This document shows positions 15,742 through 24,113 of a DNA stretch of 64,000 nt, in pieces. Each line of letters opens with the position of its first letter. Position 1 is the first letter of the stretch. Location of the stretch: contig NZ_MZMV01000003.1 in assembly GCF_002210435.1 (NCBI RefSeq), positions 140,826 through 204,825 of the forward strand, given 5' to 3'. The notes beneath the pieces were generated by a model. It had not been told where the DNA came from. It made no database searches and saw only the letters and a program-made list of their open reading frames with translations. The stretch comes from Micromonospora wenchangensis. GTDB lineage: Bacteria; Actinomycetota; Actinomycetes; Mycobacteriales; Micromonosporaceae. Both the position numbers and the translations under genes were made by a program.

Positions 15742-16119
15742 ATGAGCACGCAGGCTGCATCCACCAGGCCCATGAACCGGCCGATGCAGGACACCGCCCA
15801 GCGCAACGCCATGATGAACGAGCAGACCCGGCAGATGCCGGCGATGCACGACGGGCACCGGGAGCAGATGCCGTCTCCGGGTACGGAGACCAAGCAGTCG
15901 TTCCTGACCACCGAGTTCTGGGTCTACGCCGCCGCAGTCGCGGTCGTGGTGATCTCCGCCTTCTGGCGTGGCACCACCTCGAACGGCCTGAACATCAACA
16001 ACCCGACGCAGGCGTGGTGGTTCCTGACCGCCCTGACCGGCGCCTACCTGGTGAGCCGGGGCCTGGCGAAGGCGGGTTCGGCGCGGCGTTCCGGCGCGGA
16101 GCGCAAGGGTCGTCGCTGA
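15742..16119 (+). CDS. Small membrane protein with two TM helices
   Basis: A 125-residue protein. The first 50 residues are polar and Met/Gln-rich (MNRPMQDTAQRNAMMNEQ), then come two hydrophobic helices (FWVYAAAVAVVVISAFW and WWFLTALTGAYLVSRGLA) and a basic tail. The ATG has a perfect AGGAGG ribosome site (15731-15736); earlier in-frame starts lack one. Function is unknown; similar proteins are common in actinomycetes as single genes. It ends in two consecutive hairpins. Confidence 0.75.
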   Translation: MSTQAASTRPMNRPMQDTAQRNAMMNEQTRQMPAMHDGHREQMPSPGTETKQSFLTTEFWVYAAAVAVVVISAFWRGTTSNGLNINNPTQAWWFLTALTGAYLVSRGLAKAGSARRSGAERKGRR

Positions 16120-16131
16120 CCCGGCTGATCC

Positions 16132-16186
16132 CAGCAGCGTGAGCTGCTGAGCACGATGGCCCCCGGGATTCCTCCCGGGGGCCATC
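16132..16186 (+). terminator. Double terminator hairpin
   Basis: A small stem (CAGCAGC 16132-16138 with GCTGCTG 16143-16149) is followed by a perfect 14-bp stem (GATGGCCCCCGGGA 16155-16168 with TCCCGGGGGCCATC 16173-16186; loop TTCC). The pair separates two convergent genes and could end transcription from both sides. Confidence 0.85.
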
Positions 16187-16230
16187 GCTGGTCGTGTCAG
16201 CCGCCGCCCGGCGTCGGGCGGGGTCTCAGC

Positions 16231-17217
16231 TCACTCGTCGTCGCCGAAGTCGCCGCCGTCGTCGTCGCCCCCGAAGGCGTCGTCGAGCAGTTCACCGGCG
16301 ACGAGTCCACCGGCGACACCGAGCGCCGCGCCGGCCACCACGCCGCCCATCCCCGGCCCCCGGCCGTGGTGACCGTGGCCGTGGCCGTGCATCGGGTAGC
16401 CGTGGGTGGGCGCGCCGAAGCCGGAGGAGGCGCGCAGGTTGCCGTACGTGGCGGTGGTCTCGCGCAGCCAGCCGTCGACGACCCGGGCCCAGTCGACCCG
16501 GTCGACGTCGCCGTGGGAGACGGTGTACCTGCCGAACACGTCGTGCCCGGAGCTGAGGAAGCCGCCCCGCTTGTCGCACTCCAGCACCACCTCGACCCCG
16601 TGCGGGCTGGTCACGAACGTCAGCTCCACCTCGGAGATGACCTGCGCGTACTGGGGTGCGGCGAAGAACTCGATCTCCTGGTAGAACGGCAGCGTCTGCT
16701 GGGAGCCCCGGATGTGGCCCCGCTCCAGGTCGGCGTGCTTGAACCGGAAACCGAGCTGCTGGAACGCGCCGAGGATGCGCTCGTGCACCGGCAGCGGGTG
16801 CACGTTGACCTGGTCGAGGTCGCTCTTGTCGACGGCGCGGGCGATGGCCAGCTCGGTCCGCAGGCCCATGGTCATGCCGTGCAGGCGCTGACCGTAGACG
16901 TCGGTGATCGGGGTCTCCCACGGCACCGGGAACTGAAACGGGATGGCGAGCTGCTGCTTGGGGGCGAGCTGGAGCGGGCCGCTGACCACCATCCGGTGGA
17001 ACTCCATGACGCCTGCGTACTCGCTGTCGCCGCTCTCGATCTCGACCCGGGTGACCAGGCCGATGCCGATCTGCTCGATGTTGGCGGGGGCGTCCCCGCC
17101 GACCAGGTTCACGTTGCCGTCGAGGGTCAGGCCGGGCCGGGTGTTCGGGTTTGCCAGGACGGTGTCGACGCTGGGCCCACCGACCCCGAACGCGCTCAGC
17201 ATCTTCTTGAAGACCAT
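16231..17217 (-). CDS. Spo0M-like sporulation-control protein
   Basis: A 328-residue protein of the SpoOM family. The N-terminus MVFKKMLSAFGVGGPSVDTV, the arrestin-like beta region (GLTLDGNVNLVGG, QLAIPFQFPVPWETPIT) and HERILGAFQQLGFRF are typical. In Bacillus subtilis Spo0M affects entry into sporulation and cell morphology; in actinomycetes its role is not settled. The C-terminus adds a His/Gly-rich tract (YPMHGHGHGHHGRG), a glycine-zipper-like hydrophobic stretch (VVAGAALGVAGGLVAGE), and a poly-Asp tail; the His-rich part could bind metal. The start at 17217 is preferred because upstream residues do not match the family. Confidence 0.85.
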   Translation of the reverse strand: MVFKKMLSAFGVGGPSVDTVLANPNTRPGLTLDGNVNLVGGDAPANIEQIGIGLVTRVEIESGDSEYAGVMEFHRMVVSGPLQLAPKQQLAIPFQFPVPWETPITDVYGQRLHGMTMGLRTELAIARAVDKSDLDQVNVHPLPVHERILGAFQQLGFRFKHADLERGHIRGSQQTLPFYQEIEFFAAPQYAQVISEVELTFVTSPHGVEVVLECDKRGGFLSSGHDVFGRYTVSHGDVDRVDWARVVDGWLRETTATYGNLRASSGFGAPTHGYPMHGHGHGHHGRGPGMGGVVAGAALGVAGGLVAGELLDDAFGGDDDGGDFGDDE

Positions 17218-17280
17218 CGGAACTCCCGCTTCACGGTCGGCGTACTCCACCGTGGAGCACGCACGGTTACCCGCCGCACC

Positions 17281-18546
17281 CTAACCGCCAGGACTGTGAA
17301 GTGCCTGAAAGGACGCACCGGGGCGGGCCAGCAGCACCAGCATCGCGCAGGCCGCCACGAAGAACACCGCCATGGCCGAGGCCATGGGCAGCAGGGTGGC
17401 GTACCCGAGGAGACCGGTGAGGGGCGTGACCAGCGCGCCGGCGAGGAAACCCAGGCCACCCTGGAGCGCGGCGGTGGTGCCGGCGGAACGCCGGCCCGCC
17501 TCCTGTGTCAGCGCGGTGCTGGCCGGCAGGGTCAGGCCCATGCCGGCGACCACCACGGCGAGCAGCGTCCACGGCACGGCCAGCGGCCCCCCGGCCCGCC
17601 GGTCGACCAGGGCGACGACCAGCAGCACGAGGGTGGCCACCGTGGACGCGGCGAGCCCGGCGGCCCGCAGCCGGCCGGCACCGGCCCGCCTGACCAGCAC
17701 CCGGAACAGCAGCCCGGCCGCGGCCATGCCGGCGGCGTTGGTGGCGAAGATGAGGGTGTAGCGGGACTCGTCCACCCGGTAGGCGGTCTGGAAGACGAAC
17801 GCCGAGCCGCCGATGTAGGTGAAGAACCCGGCGATGGCCAGGCAGAGCACGACCAGGTTGGTGAGCACCGTCCGGTCGCGCAGCAGGCCGGCCATCCGGG
17901 CCAGCGCCGCGCGGGGGCCGCCGTCGTGCCGGCGGTGCGCGGGCAGCGTCTCCGGCAGGCCGACCAGCGCGGCCACCGCCATCGCCGCCCCCAGCCCGGT
18001 GAGGGCGAGGAAGACGGTACGCCAGGTGCCGTGGTCGAGGATCACCCCGCCGACGGCCGGTGCCAGCACCGGGCCGAGGAAGGTCACCGAGGCGATGCTG
18101 CCGAACCGGGCGGCGGCCCGGTCGCCCTGCCACACGTCGGTCACCATGGCCCGGCCGAGCGCCACCCCGGTGCCGGCCGCGATCCCCTGTCCGAGCCGGG
18201 CGAGCACCAGCACCCCGGCGGTCGGGGCGGCGGCGCAGAGCAGCGACAGCAACGCGAAACTCACGGTGCTCACCAGGACGATGCCGCGCCGGCCCCGGAT
18301 GTCGCTGACCGGACCGAGCAGGAGCTGACCGGCGGCCACACCGATGATGAACGCGGTCAGGGTGAGCTGCGCCATGGTGGCGCTGGTGTGCAGGGAGCGC
18401 CGCAGCTCGGGCAGGGCGGCGATGTACGCGTCGGTGGCGAACGGTCCCACCCCGGTCAGCAGCACCAGCGCGACCATGGACGGCCTGCCCGCCGCCCGGC
18501 CGGGTCGGTACGACGTGGACGGCGTCTCGACCCGCGGAGGTGTCAC
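17281..18546 (-). CDS. Bcr/CflA-family multidrug efflux MFS transporter
   Basis: A 421-residue transporter with 12 predicted membrane helices. The DHA1 motif A appears as LLLGPVSDIRGRRGIVLVS after TM2, and ALPELRRSLHTSATMAQLTLTA is characteristic of the Bcr/CflA branch, which exports drugs or other small molecules by proton antiport. The GTG start lies 6 nt downstream of a TACGGT -10 (reverse strand, 18553-18558), so the message looks leaderless. It stands alone: no TetR-type repressor is adjacent. A hairpin repeat lies between its start and the 3' end of the lectin gene. Confidence 0.9.
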   Translation of the reverse strand: MTPPRVETPSTSYRPGRAAGRPSMVALVLLTGVGPFATDAYIAALPELRRSLHTSATMAQLTLTAFIIGVAAGQLLLGPVSDIRGRRGIVLVSTVSFALLSLLCAAAPTAGVLVLARLGQGIAAGTGVALGRAMVTDVWQGDRAAARFGSIASVTFLGPVLAPAVGGVILDHGTWRTVFLALTGLGAAMAVAALVGLPETLPAHRRHDGGPRAALARMAGLLRDRTVLTNLVVLCLAIAGFFTYIGGSAFVFQTAYRVDESRYTLIFATNAAGMAAAGLLFRVLVRRAGAGRLRAAGLAASTVATLVLLVVALVDRRAGGPLAVPWTLLAVVVAGMGLTLPASTALTQEAGRRSAGTTAALQGGLGFLAGALVTPLTGLLGYATLLPMASAMAVFFVAACAMLVLLARPGASFQALHSPGG

Positions 18547-18612
18547 CCATGGACCGTAGACGAATCACGGGTGGAGTGCCGGCACCCCGAACCTCGGCTG
18601 CCTGATTCACCA

Positions 18613-18669
18613 CGTTCCGCCGATGTGACGCCATCCCCGCATCTGGGGTATCGCCACATCGGCGGAACG
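18613..18669. repeat. Intergenic hairpin element B
   Basis: Arms 18613-18630 (CGTTCCGCCGATGTGACG) and 18652-18669 pair at 17 of 18 positions. The 21-nt interior can form a smaller inner stem (ATCCCC with GGGGTAT). It sits between the lectin 3' end and the exporter start and can terminate the lectin transcript. Confidence 0.75.
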
Positions 18670-18759
18670 CCGCCAGGTCAGCTCCACGTCGTCCACGTCC
18701 ACGGCCGGCCCGCCACCCGAGCCACCTGGCCCGGCACCGCGAGCGTTCATGTCATGGCA

Positions 18760-19401
18760 CTAGCTGATAACCCACTTCGCGTAGTCGCCCGCCCCACTCG
18801 GAGACGGTGACGGAGACGGAGATGAAGAGAGCGAAGGGTGGGGGGAGACAGAAGGAGCGGGAGAGGCGCTTCCGCCCTCGTTCAGACACGACATCAGGAC
18901 GACGATCGTCCCAGGTGCCGGGTTGTCCCCGTAGATGGACAGACACCACCCGCCCGACAGTCCGCTCAGCAGCCTGCCACCATTGGTGAGGGTCCACTGT
19001 TGGTTGGTAGAACCGCAGGTCCAGTCGAGCACGGAGGTTCCGTCGGCGGTCACGCCGTTCAGGACGTCGGCGCATCGACTCGGATCGGCCTGGGTGGAGA
19101 GATTACCGGCGTTCCCAGCGCTGAAAGCCCAGCTCATGCTCTTCCCACCCTGGGAGCATGGCATGACGACCAGCGGCGCCCCATCGAATGTGTTGCCATT
19201 GTAGAGGGTCAGACACAATCCGGAGTCCGGATTCTTGAGCTGATAGTAGTTGGCGTTGACTCCCACCTTCGTGTCGTTCCGGTCGGGAGTTTCCAGTTGC
19301 GCCGTCGCACCGGCGGCCGGCCACACCAGAAGGCTCAGCGCGAGAAGGGTGGCTCCTAATCCCGCCACGAGGGCACGGTGATCACGACGGAGACGACTCA
19401 T
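18760..19401 (-). CDS. Secreted ricin-B-type lectin, apparently truncated
   Basis: A 213-residue protein with a clear signal peptide (LVAGLGATLLALSLLVWPAAGATA). Residues 50-175 form RICIN-type beta-trefoil lobes: the first ends MSWAF, the second NQQWTL (QxW motif). The third lobe begins GGWCLSIYGDNPAPGTIVVL but breaks off at MSCLNEGG, before its QxW motif. It is followed by a Ser/Pro linker (SPSPSPSPS) and then only GAGDYAKWVIS before the stop. In related secreted enzymes such a linker joins another domain, so a C-terminal domain seems lost. Base composition is less GC-rich than its neighbours. Carbohydrate binding is likely but weakened. Confidence 0.7.
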   Translation of the reverse strand: MSRLRRDHRALVAGLGATLLALSLLVWPAAGATAQLETPDRNDTKVGVNANYYQLKNPDSGLCLTLYNGNTFDGAPLVVMPCSQGGKSMSWAFSAGNAGNLSTQADPSRCADVLNGVTADGTSVLDWTCGSTNQQWTLTNGGRLLSGLSGGWCLSIYGDNPAPGTIVVLMSCLNEGGSASPAPSVSPHPSLSSSPSPSPSPSGAGDYAKWVIS

Positions 19402-19626
19402 ACGTCAGTCCATTCATAGATGTGAATACCTTTCCCAAGTATCCGGATGCGGGTGGGAGATTGCAATCATTTTCTCGTCCGGAGCCCACCGCCCATCGCC
19501 GTACCACTACGGGAAAGGGATTCCCGAAGTTGGGATCTGCCGCACAACCAGTACCGAATTAGCTCGCCAGCACGCCGCTCGAATTGCGTTTCGAGAAAAA
19601 GGCTCAGATCACCTTGCGGAGGTGCC

Positions 19627-20295
19627 TCACCCAGCGTCGTCGACGAGCAGTCCACGCAGGACGCTGCGTACCGTCGTCGCGAAGAGGTCGCGGGGCGCGG
19701 AAGGTGACGGGTCGGTGATGGCGGCGGCCAGGTTCGGGTACGCCGCCAGGTCGATGCCGGTGAAGCCGACCGGCGGGGCGGCGGTCTCCTGCCGGGCGAA
19801 CAGCGACGTCACCCCGATCATCATGGCGATCGCCTCGAACTTGGTGGTGGTCGCCGCCGGCACCGGCCGCAGGACGGCCAGGCAGTGGTCAAACCAGGCC
19901 AGGCTCTGCGGGCCGGGGGCGGTCGGCCGGGGCAGGACCGCCACCAGCCAGGGGTGCCGCCGGTAGAGGTCGAGCTGCCGCCGGGCGAGAAGCAGCATGG
20001 TGTCGAGCCAGTCGTCGCCGGCCTCCGGGTAGGGGCGCAGCTCCCCCGCGGCCTGGTCGACCATCAGGTCGAGCAGGTCGTCGCGGGAGGACAGGTAGCG
20101 GTAGAGCGAGCCGGCGCCGGTGTGCAGCGCGGCGGCGACCGCCCGCATGGAGACCGCGCCGATGCCGTCGGCGTCGGCCACCGCGATCGCGGCGGCCACG
20201 ATCTCGTCCCGGGAGTGCGAAGGCGCGGGACCGCGCTGCCCCCGGGCCGGCCGGGACCAGATCGGCGGACGCGCTGGCTCGTCGGGTGAGGTCAC
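19627..20295 (-). CDS. TetR-family transcriptional regulator
   Basis: A 222-residue regulator. The TetR helix-turn-helix spans about residues 28-75 (SRDEIVAAAIAVADADGIGAVSMRAVAAALHTGAGSLYRYL), preceded by a 25-residue basic/Pro-rich tail. The C-terminal ligand domain resembles the TetR_C branch (RRHPWLVAVLPRPTAPGP). The start is a GTG placed 6 nt after a TAGAGT -10 (reverse strand, 20302-20307), so it is probably leaderless. It is divergent from an alpha/beta hydrolase and shares a 56-bp gap holding an operator-like palindrome, making the hydrolase its most likely target. Confidence 0.9.
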   Translation of the reverse strand: MTSPDEPARPPIWSRPARGQRGPAPSHSRDEIVAAAIAVADADGIGAVSMRAVAAALHTGAGSLYRYLSSRDDLLDLMVDQAAGELRPYPEAGDDWLDTMLLLARRQLDLYRRHPWLVAVLPRPTAPGPQSLAWFDHCLAVLRPVPAATTTKFEAIAMMIGVTSLFARQETAAPPVGFTGIDLAAYPNLAAAITDPSPSAPRDLFATTVRSVLRGLLVDDAG

Positions 20296-20307
20296 CGCTA
20301 CACTCTA

Positions 20308-20332
20308 AAACTGCAAACGCCGTTCGCGGTTT
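20308..20332. promoter_or_regulatory. TetR operator-like palindrome
   Basis: AAACTGCAAACG, one central base, then CGTTCGCGGTTT gives a dyad with 10 of 12 matching pairs in the gap between the divergent tetR-type and hydrolase genes. It overlaps the expected promoters of both. Confidence 0.6.
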
Positions 20333-20351
20333 CGATGTCGGGGAGGACGAG

Positions 20352-21206
20352 ATGGAACAGCACTGGACCGTGCAGCGGGTACCGGCGGCCGACGACGCCG
20401 AGATCGTGCTCCACTCCACCGGCAGCGGGCCGGGCATCATCGTGGTGCACGGCGGCGGCGTCACCATCGGCATCTACCGCCGGTTGGCCCTGCGGCTGGC
20501 CGACCGGTTCACCGTGCACCTCTACAACCGTCGCGGGCGGGACGACGCGGCGGCCCGCGCCGAGCCCTACGACGGCGAGCAGGACGTCGACGACCTCGCC
20601 GCGTTGCTGGCCGCCACCGGGGTCGGCAACGTGCTCGGCCACAGCGGCGGCGGCTTCGTGGCCCTGCGCGCCGCCGCCCGGGGGCTGCCGATCGACCGGC
20701 TCGCCCTCTACGACCCGGCGGTGCAGGTGAACGGACTGTTCCCGCTCGACTGGGTGCCCGCCGCCCGCGCGGCGGCACACGCGGGCGACATCGCCCGCGC
20801 CATGGCGATCACCGGGGCCGGCCTCAACACCCAGTCGGCCACGTCGCGCCTGCCACTGGCCGTCCAGGTGGCCATCTGCCGGCTGTTCCTGCGTACGCCG
20901 ATCGGGCGCGGCATGGGTGAGCTGCTGCCGTCCACCCTGGACGAGAGCGCGCTGATCCAGCACCACGACAGCCCGCCGCAGCAGTGGGCCGGCGTCACCG
21001 CCGAGGTGCTGTTGGCCTGCGGCGGCAGCGGTCCGCCCTACTACCGGCCGATCAACGAGGCGCTGGCCGGGGCACTGCCGCACGCCCGCACGCTGGTGGT
21101 GCCGCGCGCCGGTCACGACGCGCTCAACCGGGCCCCGCAGCACCTGGTCGACGCGCTGGCCGAGTTCTTCACCACCCCGGTCACCTCGGAGCGCGCCCGC
21201 TCCTGA
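20352..21206 (+). CDS. Alpha/beta hydrolase
   Basis: A 284-residue alpha/beta-hydrolase-fold protein. It shows the oxyanion region IIVVHGGGVTIG, the nucleophile elbow GHSGGGFVAL (Ser), a YNRRGRD segment, and the catalytic His in VVPRAGHDALN. A candidate acid residue lies around YDPAVQ or after strand 7. No signal peptide is present, so it acts in the cytoplasm. The ATG follows a GGGAGG ribosome site (20341-20346). Substrate is unknown. It is divergent from and probably repressed by the TetR-type regulator. Confidence 0.87.
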   Translation: MEQHWTVQRVPAADDAEIVLHSTGSGPGIIVVHGGGVTIGIYRRLALRLADRFTVHLYNRRGRDDAAARAEPYDGEQDVDDLAALLAATGVGNVLGHSGGGFVALRAAARGLPIDRLALYDPAVQVNGLFPLDWVPAARAAAHAGDIARAMAITGAGLNTQSATSRLPLAVQVAICRLFLRTPIGRGMGELLPSTLDESALIQHHDSPPQQWAGVTAEVLLACGGSGPPYYRPINEALAGALPHARTLVVPRAGHDALNRAPQHLVDALAEFFTTPVTSERARS

Positions 21207-21234
21207 CGAGCAGGCGAACGGGGGCGGGCCGGCG

Positions 21235-22155
21235 TCAGCCGTGTGACGCAACCGACGCCGGCCCGCCACCGAGGAAGCCGGTCAGGATCTCGGTGAACCG
21301 GGCCGGCTGCTCCTCGGCGGCGTAGTGGCCGCAGTCGTCGATGACCGCCTCGGTGACGTCGTCGGCGGCCAGGCGCATCGTCCGGGCGACCAGCGCGCCG
21401 CTGTAGAGCGCGCCGCCGATGGCGAGCACCGGCAGCGTCAGCCGGGTCTTCGCGCGCTGTTCGTTCTGCGCGATCGTCGCGTCCAGCGCCCGGTAGTAGC
21501 CGAAGCTGGCCCGCAGCCCGCGCGGGTCCGCGACGATCGCGTCGACGTAGACGTCGACGGCGTACGCGGGGATGGTGGTCGGGGTGGCGGCCTTGGTGGC
21601 GAACTGGTAGCCGAAGAACAGCCGCTCCCGGCCCCGGACCAGCGCCTCGCTGAGGTCGTCGAGCCGGTTGAAGCCGAAGTGCCAGAACCGCTGGCTGACC
21701 TCGGCCGGGCTGAAGAACGACGGGGTCGGCGTGAGGCCGGGGACGATCGCGTCGACGACGGCGAGCCGGCCCACCCGCCCGGGGTGGTCGGCGGCGAGGG
21801 CGTACCCGGTCCACATGCCGATGTCGTGGCCGACCACGTCGAACCGGTCGTGTCCGAGGGCGGTCATCAGGGCGACGAGGTCGGCGGCGAGCGTGCCGGC
21901 GTCGTACCCGTCGTCGGGCTTGTCGGAGAGCCCGGTCCCGCGCTGGTCGACGGCGACGACGGTGTGCGTACGGGCGAGCGCGGGCATCACCTTCCGCCAG
22001 GCGTACCAGGTCTGCGGCCAGCCGCCGACCAGCAGCAGCGGTGGGCCGTCCCCGCCGGTGACGGCGTGCAGCCGTAGCCCGTCCAGCTCGACGAGCCGGC
22101 TGGCGAAGACGTCGGTGAAGCCGTCGGGCAGTCGCAGCGAACTCAGCGTTGTCAT
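21235..22155 (-). CDS. Alpha/beta hydrolase (epoxide hydrolase/haloalkane dehalogenase-like)
   Basis: A 306-residue alpha/beta hydrolase. The motif LLLVGGWPQTWYAWRKVMP is the HGxP-like oxyanion segment with a Trp typical of epoxide hydrolases; VGHDIGMWTGY is the nucleophile elbow with Asp in place of Ser, as expected for epoxide hydrolases and dehalogenases; the His is in DDCGHYAAEEQPARF. In-frame ATGs 12-18 nt further upstream exist, but a TATGGT -10 (reverse strand, 22163-22168) overlaps them, so a leaderless start at 22155 is chosen. It is divergent from a TetR-type regulator with a perfect palindrome between. Confidence 0.88.
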   Translation of the reverse strand: MTTLSSLRLPDGFTDVFASRLVELDGLRLHAVTGGDGPPLLLVGGWPQTWYAWRKVMPALARTHTVVAVDQRGTGLSDKPDDGYDAGTLAADLVALMTALGHDRFDVVGHDIGMWTGYALAADHPGRVGRLAVVDAIVPGLTPTPSFFSPAEVSQRFWHFGFNRLDDLSEALVRGRERLFFGYQFATKAATPTTIPAYAVDVYVDAIVADPRGLRASFGYYRALDATIAQNEQRAKTRLTLPVLAIGGALYSGALVARTMRLAADDVTEAVIDDCGHYAAEEQPARFTEILTGFLGGGPASVASHG

Positions 22156-22164
22156 GCCGGCGAC

Positions 22165-22202
22165 CATACCCATCTTGGAACGATCGATACAAGATGGGTA
22201 TG
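22165..22202. promoter_or_regulatory. Perfect operator overlapping symmetric divergent leaderless promoters
   Basis: Arms CATACCCATCTTG (22165-22177) and CAAGATGGGTATG (22190-22202) are exact reverse complements. Forward promoter: TTGGAA (22175-22180), 18-nt spacer, TATGCT (22199-22204), then ATG at 22212. Reverse promoter: TTGTAT (22191-22186), 17-nt spacer, TATGGT (22168-22163), then ATG at 22155. One dimer or dimer pair would block both promoters. Confidence 0.75.
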
Positions 22203-22211
22203 CTGACGACC

Positions 22212-22796
22212 ATGGCGGGTCGCAAGCAGTTCGACGTGGACGAGGCGCTACGACGGGCGATGCACGTCTTCTGGCGCTGGGGCTGGTCGGAGGCCTCCAT
22301 CGACCGGCTCACCGAGGGCACCGGCCTGGGCCGCAGCTCGCTCTACGGCACCTTCGGCGACAAGAGCGCCCTCTTCCGCAGCAGCCTCCAGCTCTACACG
22401 CAGACCTACCACCCGCTGTACGACCAGGCACTGCGTGGCCCCCACCCGGACCCGGGCGCCGTGGTGGCCGCCTTCCTCCGGGTCACCCTGAACCGCATCG
22501 CCGACCCGACGGTGCCGGACGGCTGCCTGGTCACCGTGTCGGCCACCCAGTTCCCGGCCCTCGACGAGGAGGGCCGGGCGATGGTCCGGGCCGTGATCGA
22601 CGGCCTACGGGCGATGCTGGAACAGGCGTTGCTGGCGGCGGGCGCGGGCGAACGGGAGGCCGCCGACTGGGCGCTGTGCACGCTGGCGACGAACAAGTCC
22701 CTGGCGGTGCTGAGCCGCGCCGGCTTCTCCGCCGAAGAGCTGGCCACCGTGGCCGCAGCCGCCGCCCGCCGCCGCGACCAGACTCCCGGCCGGTGA
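22212..22796 (+). CDS. TetR-family transcriptional regulator
   Basis: A 194-residue TetR regulator. The DNA-binding domain (residues 5-52) reads FDVDEALRRAMHVFWRWGWSEAS, then IDRLTEGTGLGRSSLYGTFG; the tryptophan-rich helix is typical of the YcdC-like/AcrR branch controlling electrophile-responsive genes. The ligand domain has two cysteines (DGCLVT and ALCTL), one of which could sense electrophiles. The ATG at 22212 lies 7 nt after a TATGCT -10 and the message is probably leaderless. It should regulate itself and the divergent hydrolase. Confidence 0.9.
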   Translation: MAGRKQFDVDEALRRAMHVFWRWGWSEASIDRLTEGTGLGRSSLYGTFGDKSALFRSSLQLYTQTYHPLYDQALRGPHPDPGAVVAAFLRVTLNRIADPTVPDGCLVTVSATQFPALDEEGRAMVRAVIDGLRAMLEQALLAAGAGEREAADWALCTLATNKSLAVLSRAGFSAEELATVAAAAARRRDQTPGR

Positions 22797-22806
22797 CCGG
22801 CATCGG

Positions 22807-23580
22807 TCACCGCGTCCAGAAGCTGGCCGGAAAGGCCTCGACGTCGGTCGCGGACCGTTCGAGCAGTGCGGCGATGGGCAGCAGAGCGGTCGCCGCAGCA
22901 TCCCCGGCGTCGGCCAAGTGACGGATCACGCCCGCCTGCCGCCGGGCCCGCTGCGGCACGGCGGCGGCGAACCCACCCCGGTCACCCTCGTAGCCGTACG
23001 CGTCGAGCAGCAGGCGCAGCCGGCGGGCCCGCTCGCACAGGTCGTCGTCGGTCAACGCGCTGCCGTCCCGCGGTGAGGCCAGCGGCACCCAGGTCAGCGC
23101 GGAGAACGCCAGGTCCCAGTCCCGCGCCGACGGGCCGGCGGTGTCCCAGTCGCAGAACCCGACCAGCCGGTCACCGTCCACCACCGCGTTGTAGGGGGAC
23201 GCGTCCTGGTGCCCGACGACCAGCCCGGGGCCCATCGTGCGGCCGACGAACCAGCACTCGTCGGGCGGCGGCGTGAAGCCGGCGGTCAGGTCGTGGACCC
23301 GGCGCAGCCACCGGCCGACCTGGACCAGCATCGCGTCGTTCGTCGCCCAGTCGGGCCAGGGCTCCCGGCCGCCGATCGTCTCCCCCGGCAGATAGCTGAG
23401 CATCTCGCGACCCTGGTCGTCGAAGCCGAGGGCCCGGGGAGCGGCGTCGAACCCGGCATCCTCCAGATGTCGCAGCACCGCGTGCACGGTGGTCGTCCAC
23501 CGCGATGCCCGCTTGTGTACGACACCATCGATCAACACGGCACCCGTGGTGTTACCGCCGGGAAGCACCTCTTCACGCAT
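22807..23580 (-). CDS. Aminoglycoside phosphotransferase (APH)-family kinase
   Basis: A 257-residue protein of the APH/choline kinase fold. The Brenner-type catalytic motif is GHQDASPYNAVVDGDRLVG (H-x-D-x4-N) and the Mg-binding motif is GFCDWDTAGPSARDWDLAF. The N-lobe ATP region is short (VLIDGVVHKRASRW). Related proteins phosphorylate antibiotics, but many family members act on small alcohols or other metabolites, so a resistance role cannot be claimed. The start at 23580 removes an upstream Arg-rich stretch without similarity. It converges closely on the TetR-type gene at its 3' end (10 bp gap). Confidence 0.85.
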   Translation of the reverse strand: MREEVLPGGNTTGAVLIDGVVHKRASRWTTTVHAVLRHLEDAGFDAAPRALGFDDQGREMLSYLPGETIGGREPWPDWATNDAMLVQVGRWLRRVHDLTAGFTPPPDECWFVGRTMGPGLVVGHQDASPYNAVVDGDRLVGFCDWDTAGPSARDWDLAFSALTWVPLASPRDGSALTDDDLCERARRLRLLLDAYGYEGDRGGFAAAVPQRARRQAGVIRHLADAGDAAATALLPIAALLERSATDVEAFPASFWTR

Positions 23581-23681
23581 CTGCCCGGTATACCGGGCGT
23601 TGCGACGCCGACGACACCGAATTTCGTCCGGCCGGACCCGACCACGGCCCGACTGTCCCACCCCTGTGGTCGAATCCCGGC

Positions 23682-24113
23682 ATGCACATCATCGTCTGCG
23701 GGGCGCTCGTGGTGAACGACGCGGTTCTGCTGGTGCACCGCAGTCCGGCCCGCCTGGCGTATCCGGATCTGTGGGATCTGCCCGGGGGTCACGTCGAGGC
23801 GGGCGAGTCCGAACGACAGGCCCTCGCCCGTGAGCTGCGCGAGGAGGTCGGCGTCGAGATCGTCGCGGAGTCCTGCTCACGGCTGGGCGACCTGCGGTCC
23901 GGCAGCGGCGAGGACGCCGTACACGTCGGGGTGTGGCACGTCGGAGCCTGGTTCGGCTCCCCCACCAACCGTGCGCCCGACGAGCATGACGACCTCGCCT
24001 GGGTCGGGCTCAGCGAGTTGGGGGGTCTTCCCCTCGTGCACGGTGGCCTACCGGCGCTGCTCCGTGCCCTGGACGGGCCGCCCGCCTCACGCCTGGTCGA
24101 GGAGGTGGCGTGA
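23682..24113 (+). CDS. Nudix hydrolase
   Basis: A 143-residue Nudix protein of MutT-like size. The Nudix box is complete: GGHVEAGESERQALARELREEVGVE contains G-x5-E-x7-R-E-x2-E-E-x-G-x. The N-terminus MHIIVCGALVVNDAVLLVHR and WDLPGGHV are standard. It hydrolyses a nucleoside diphosphate linked to another moiety; the exact substrate is not evident. No ribosome site stands before the ATG, so a leaderless message is possible. Its last 27 bp overlap the convergent gene at 24087-24521. Confidence 0.9.
   Translation: MHIIVCGALVVNDAVLLVHRSPARLAYPDLWDLPGGHVEAGESERQALARELREEVGVEIVAESCSRLGDLRSGSGEDAVHVGVWHVGAWFGSPTNRAPDEHDDLAWVGLSELGGLPLVHGGLPALLRALDGPPASRLVEEVA

Noticed and set aside
16156..18810. 884-codon forward frame opposite Spo0M and the MFS gene
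   Set aside because: Low-complexity His/Gly/Arg composition; covers two well-defined reverse genes.
22807..23580. Calling the APH-family gene an antibiotic resistance gene
   Set aside because: Family is broad; no substrate-specific motif or resistance context is visible.
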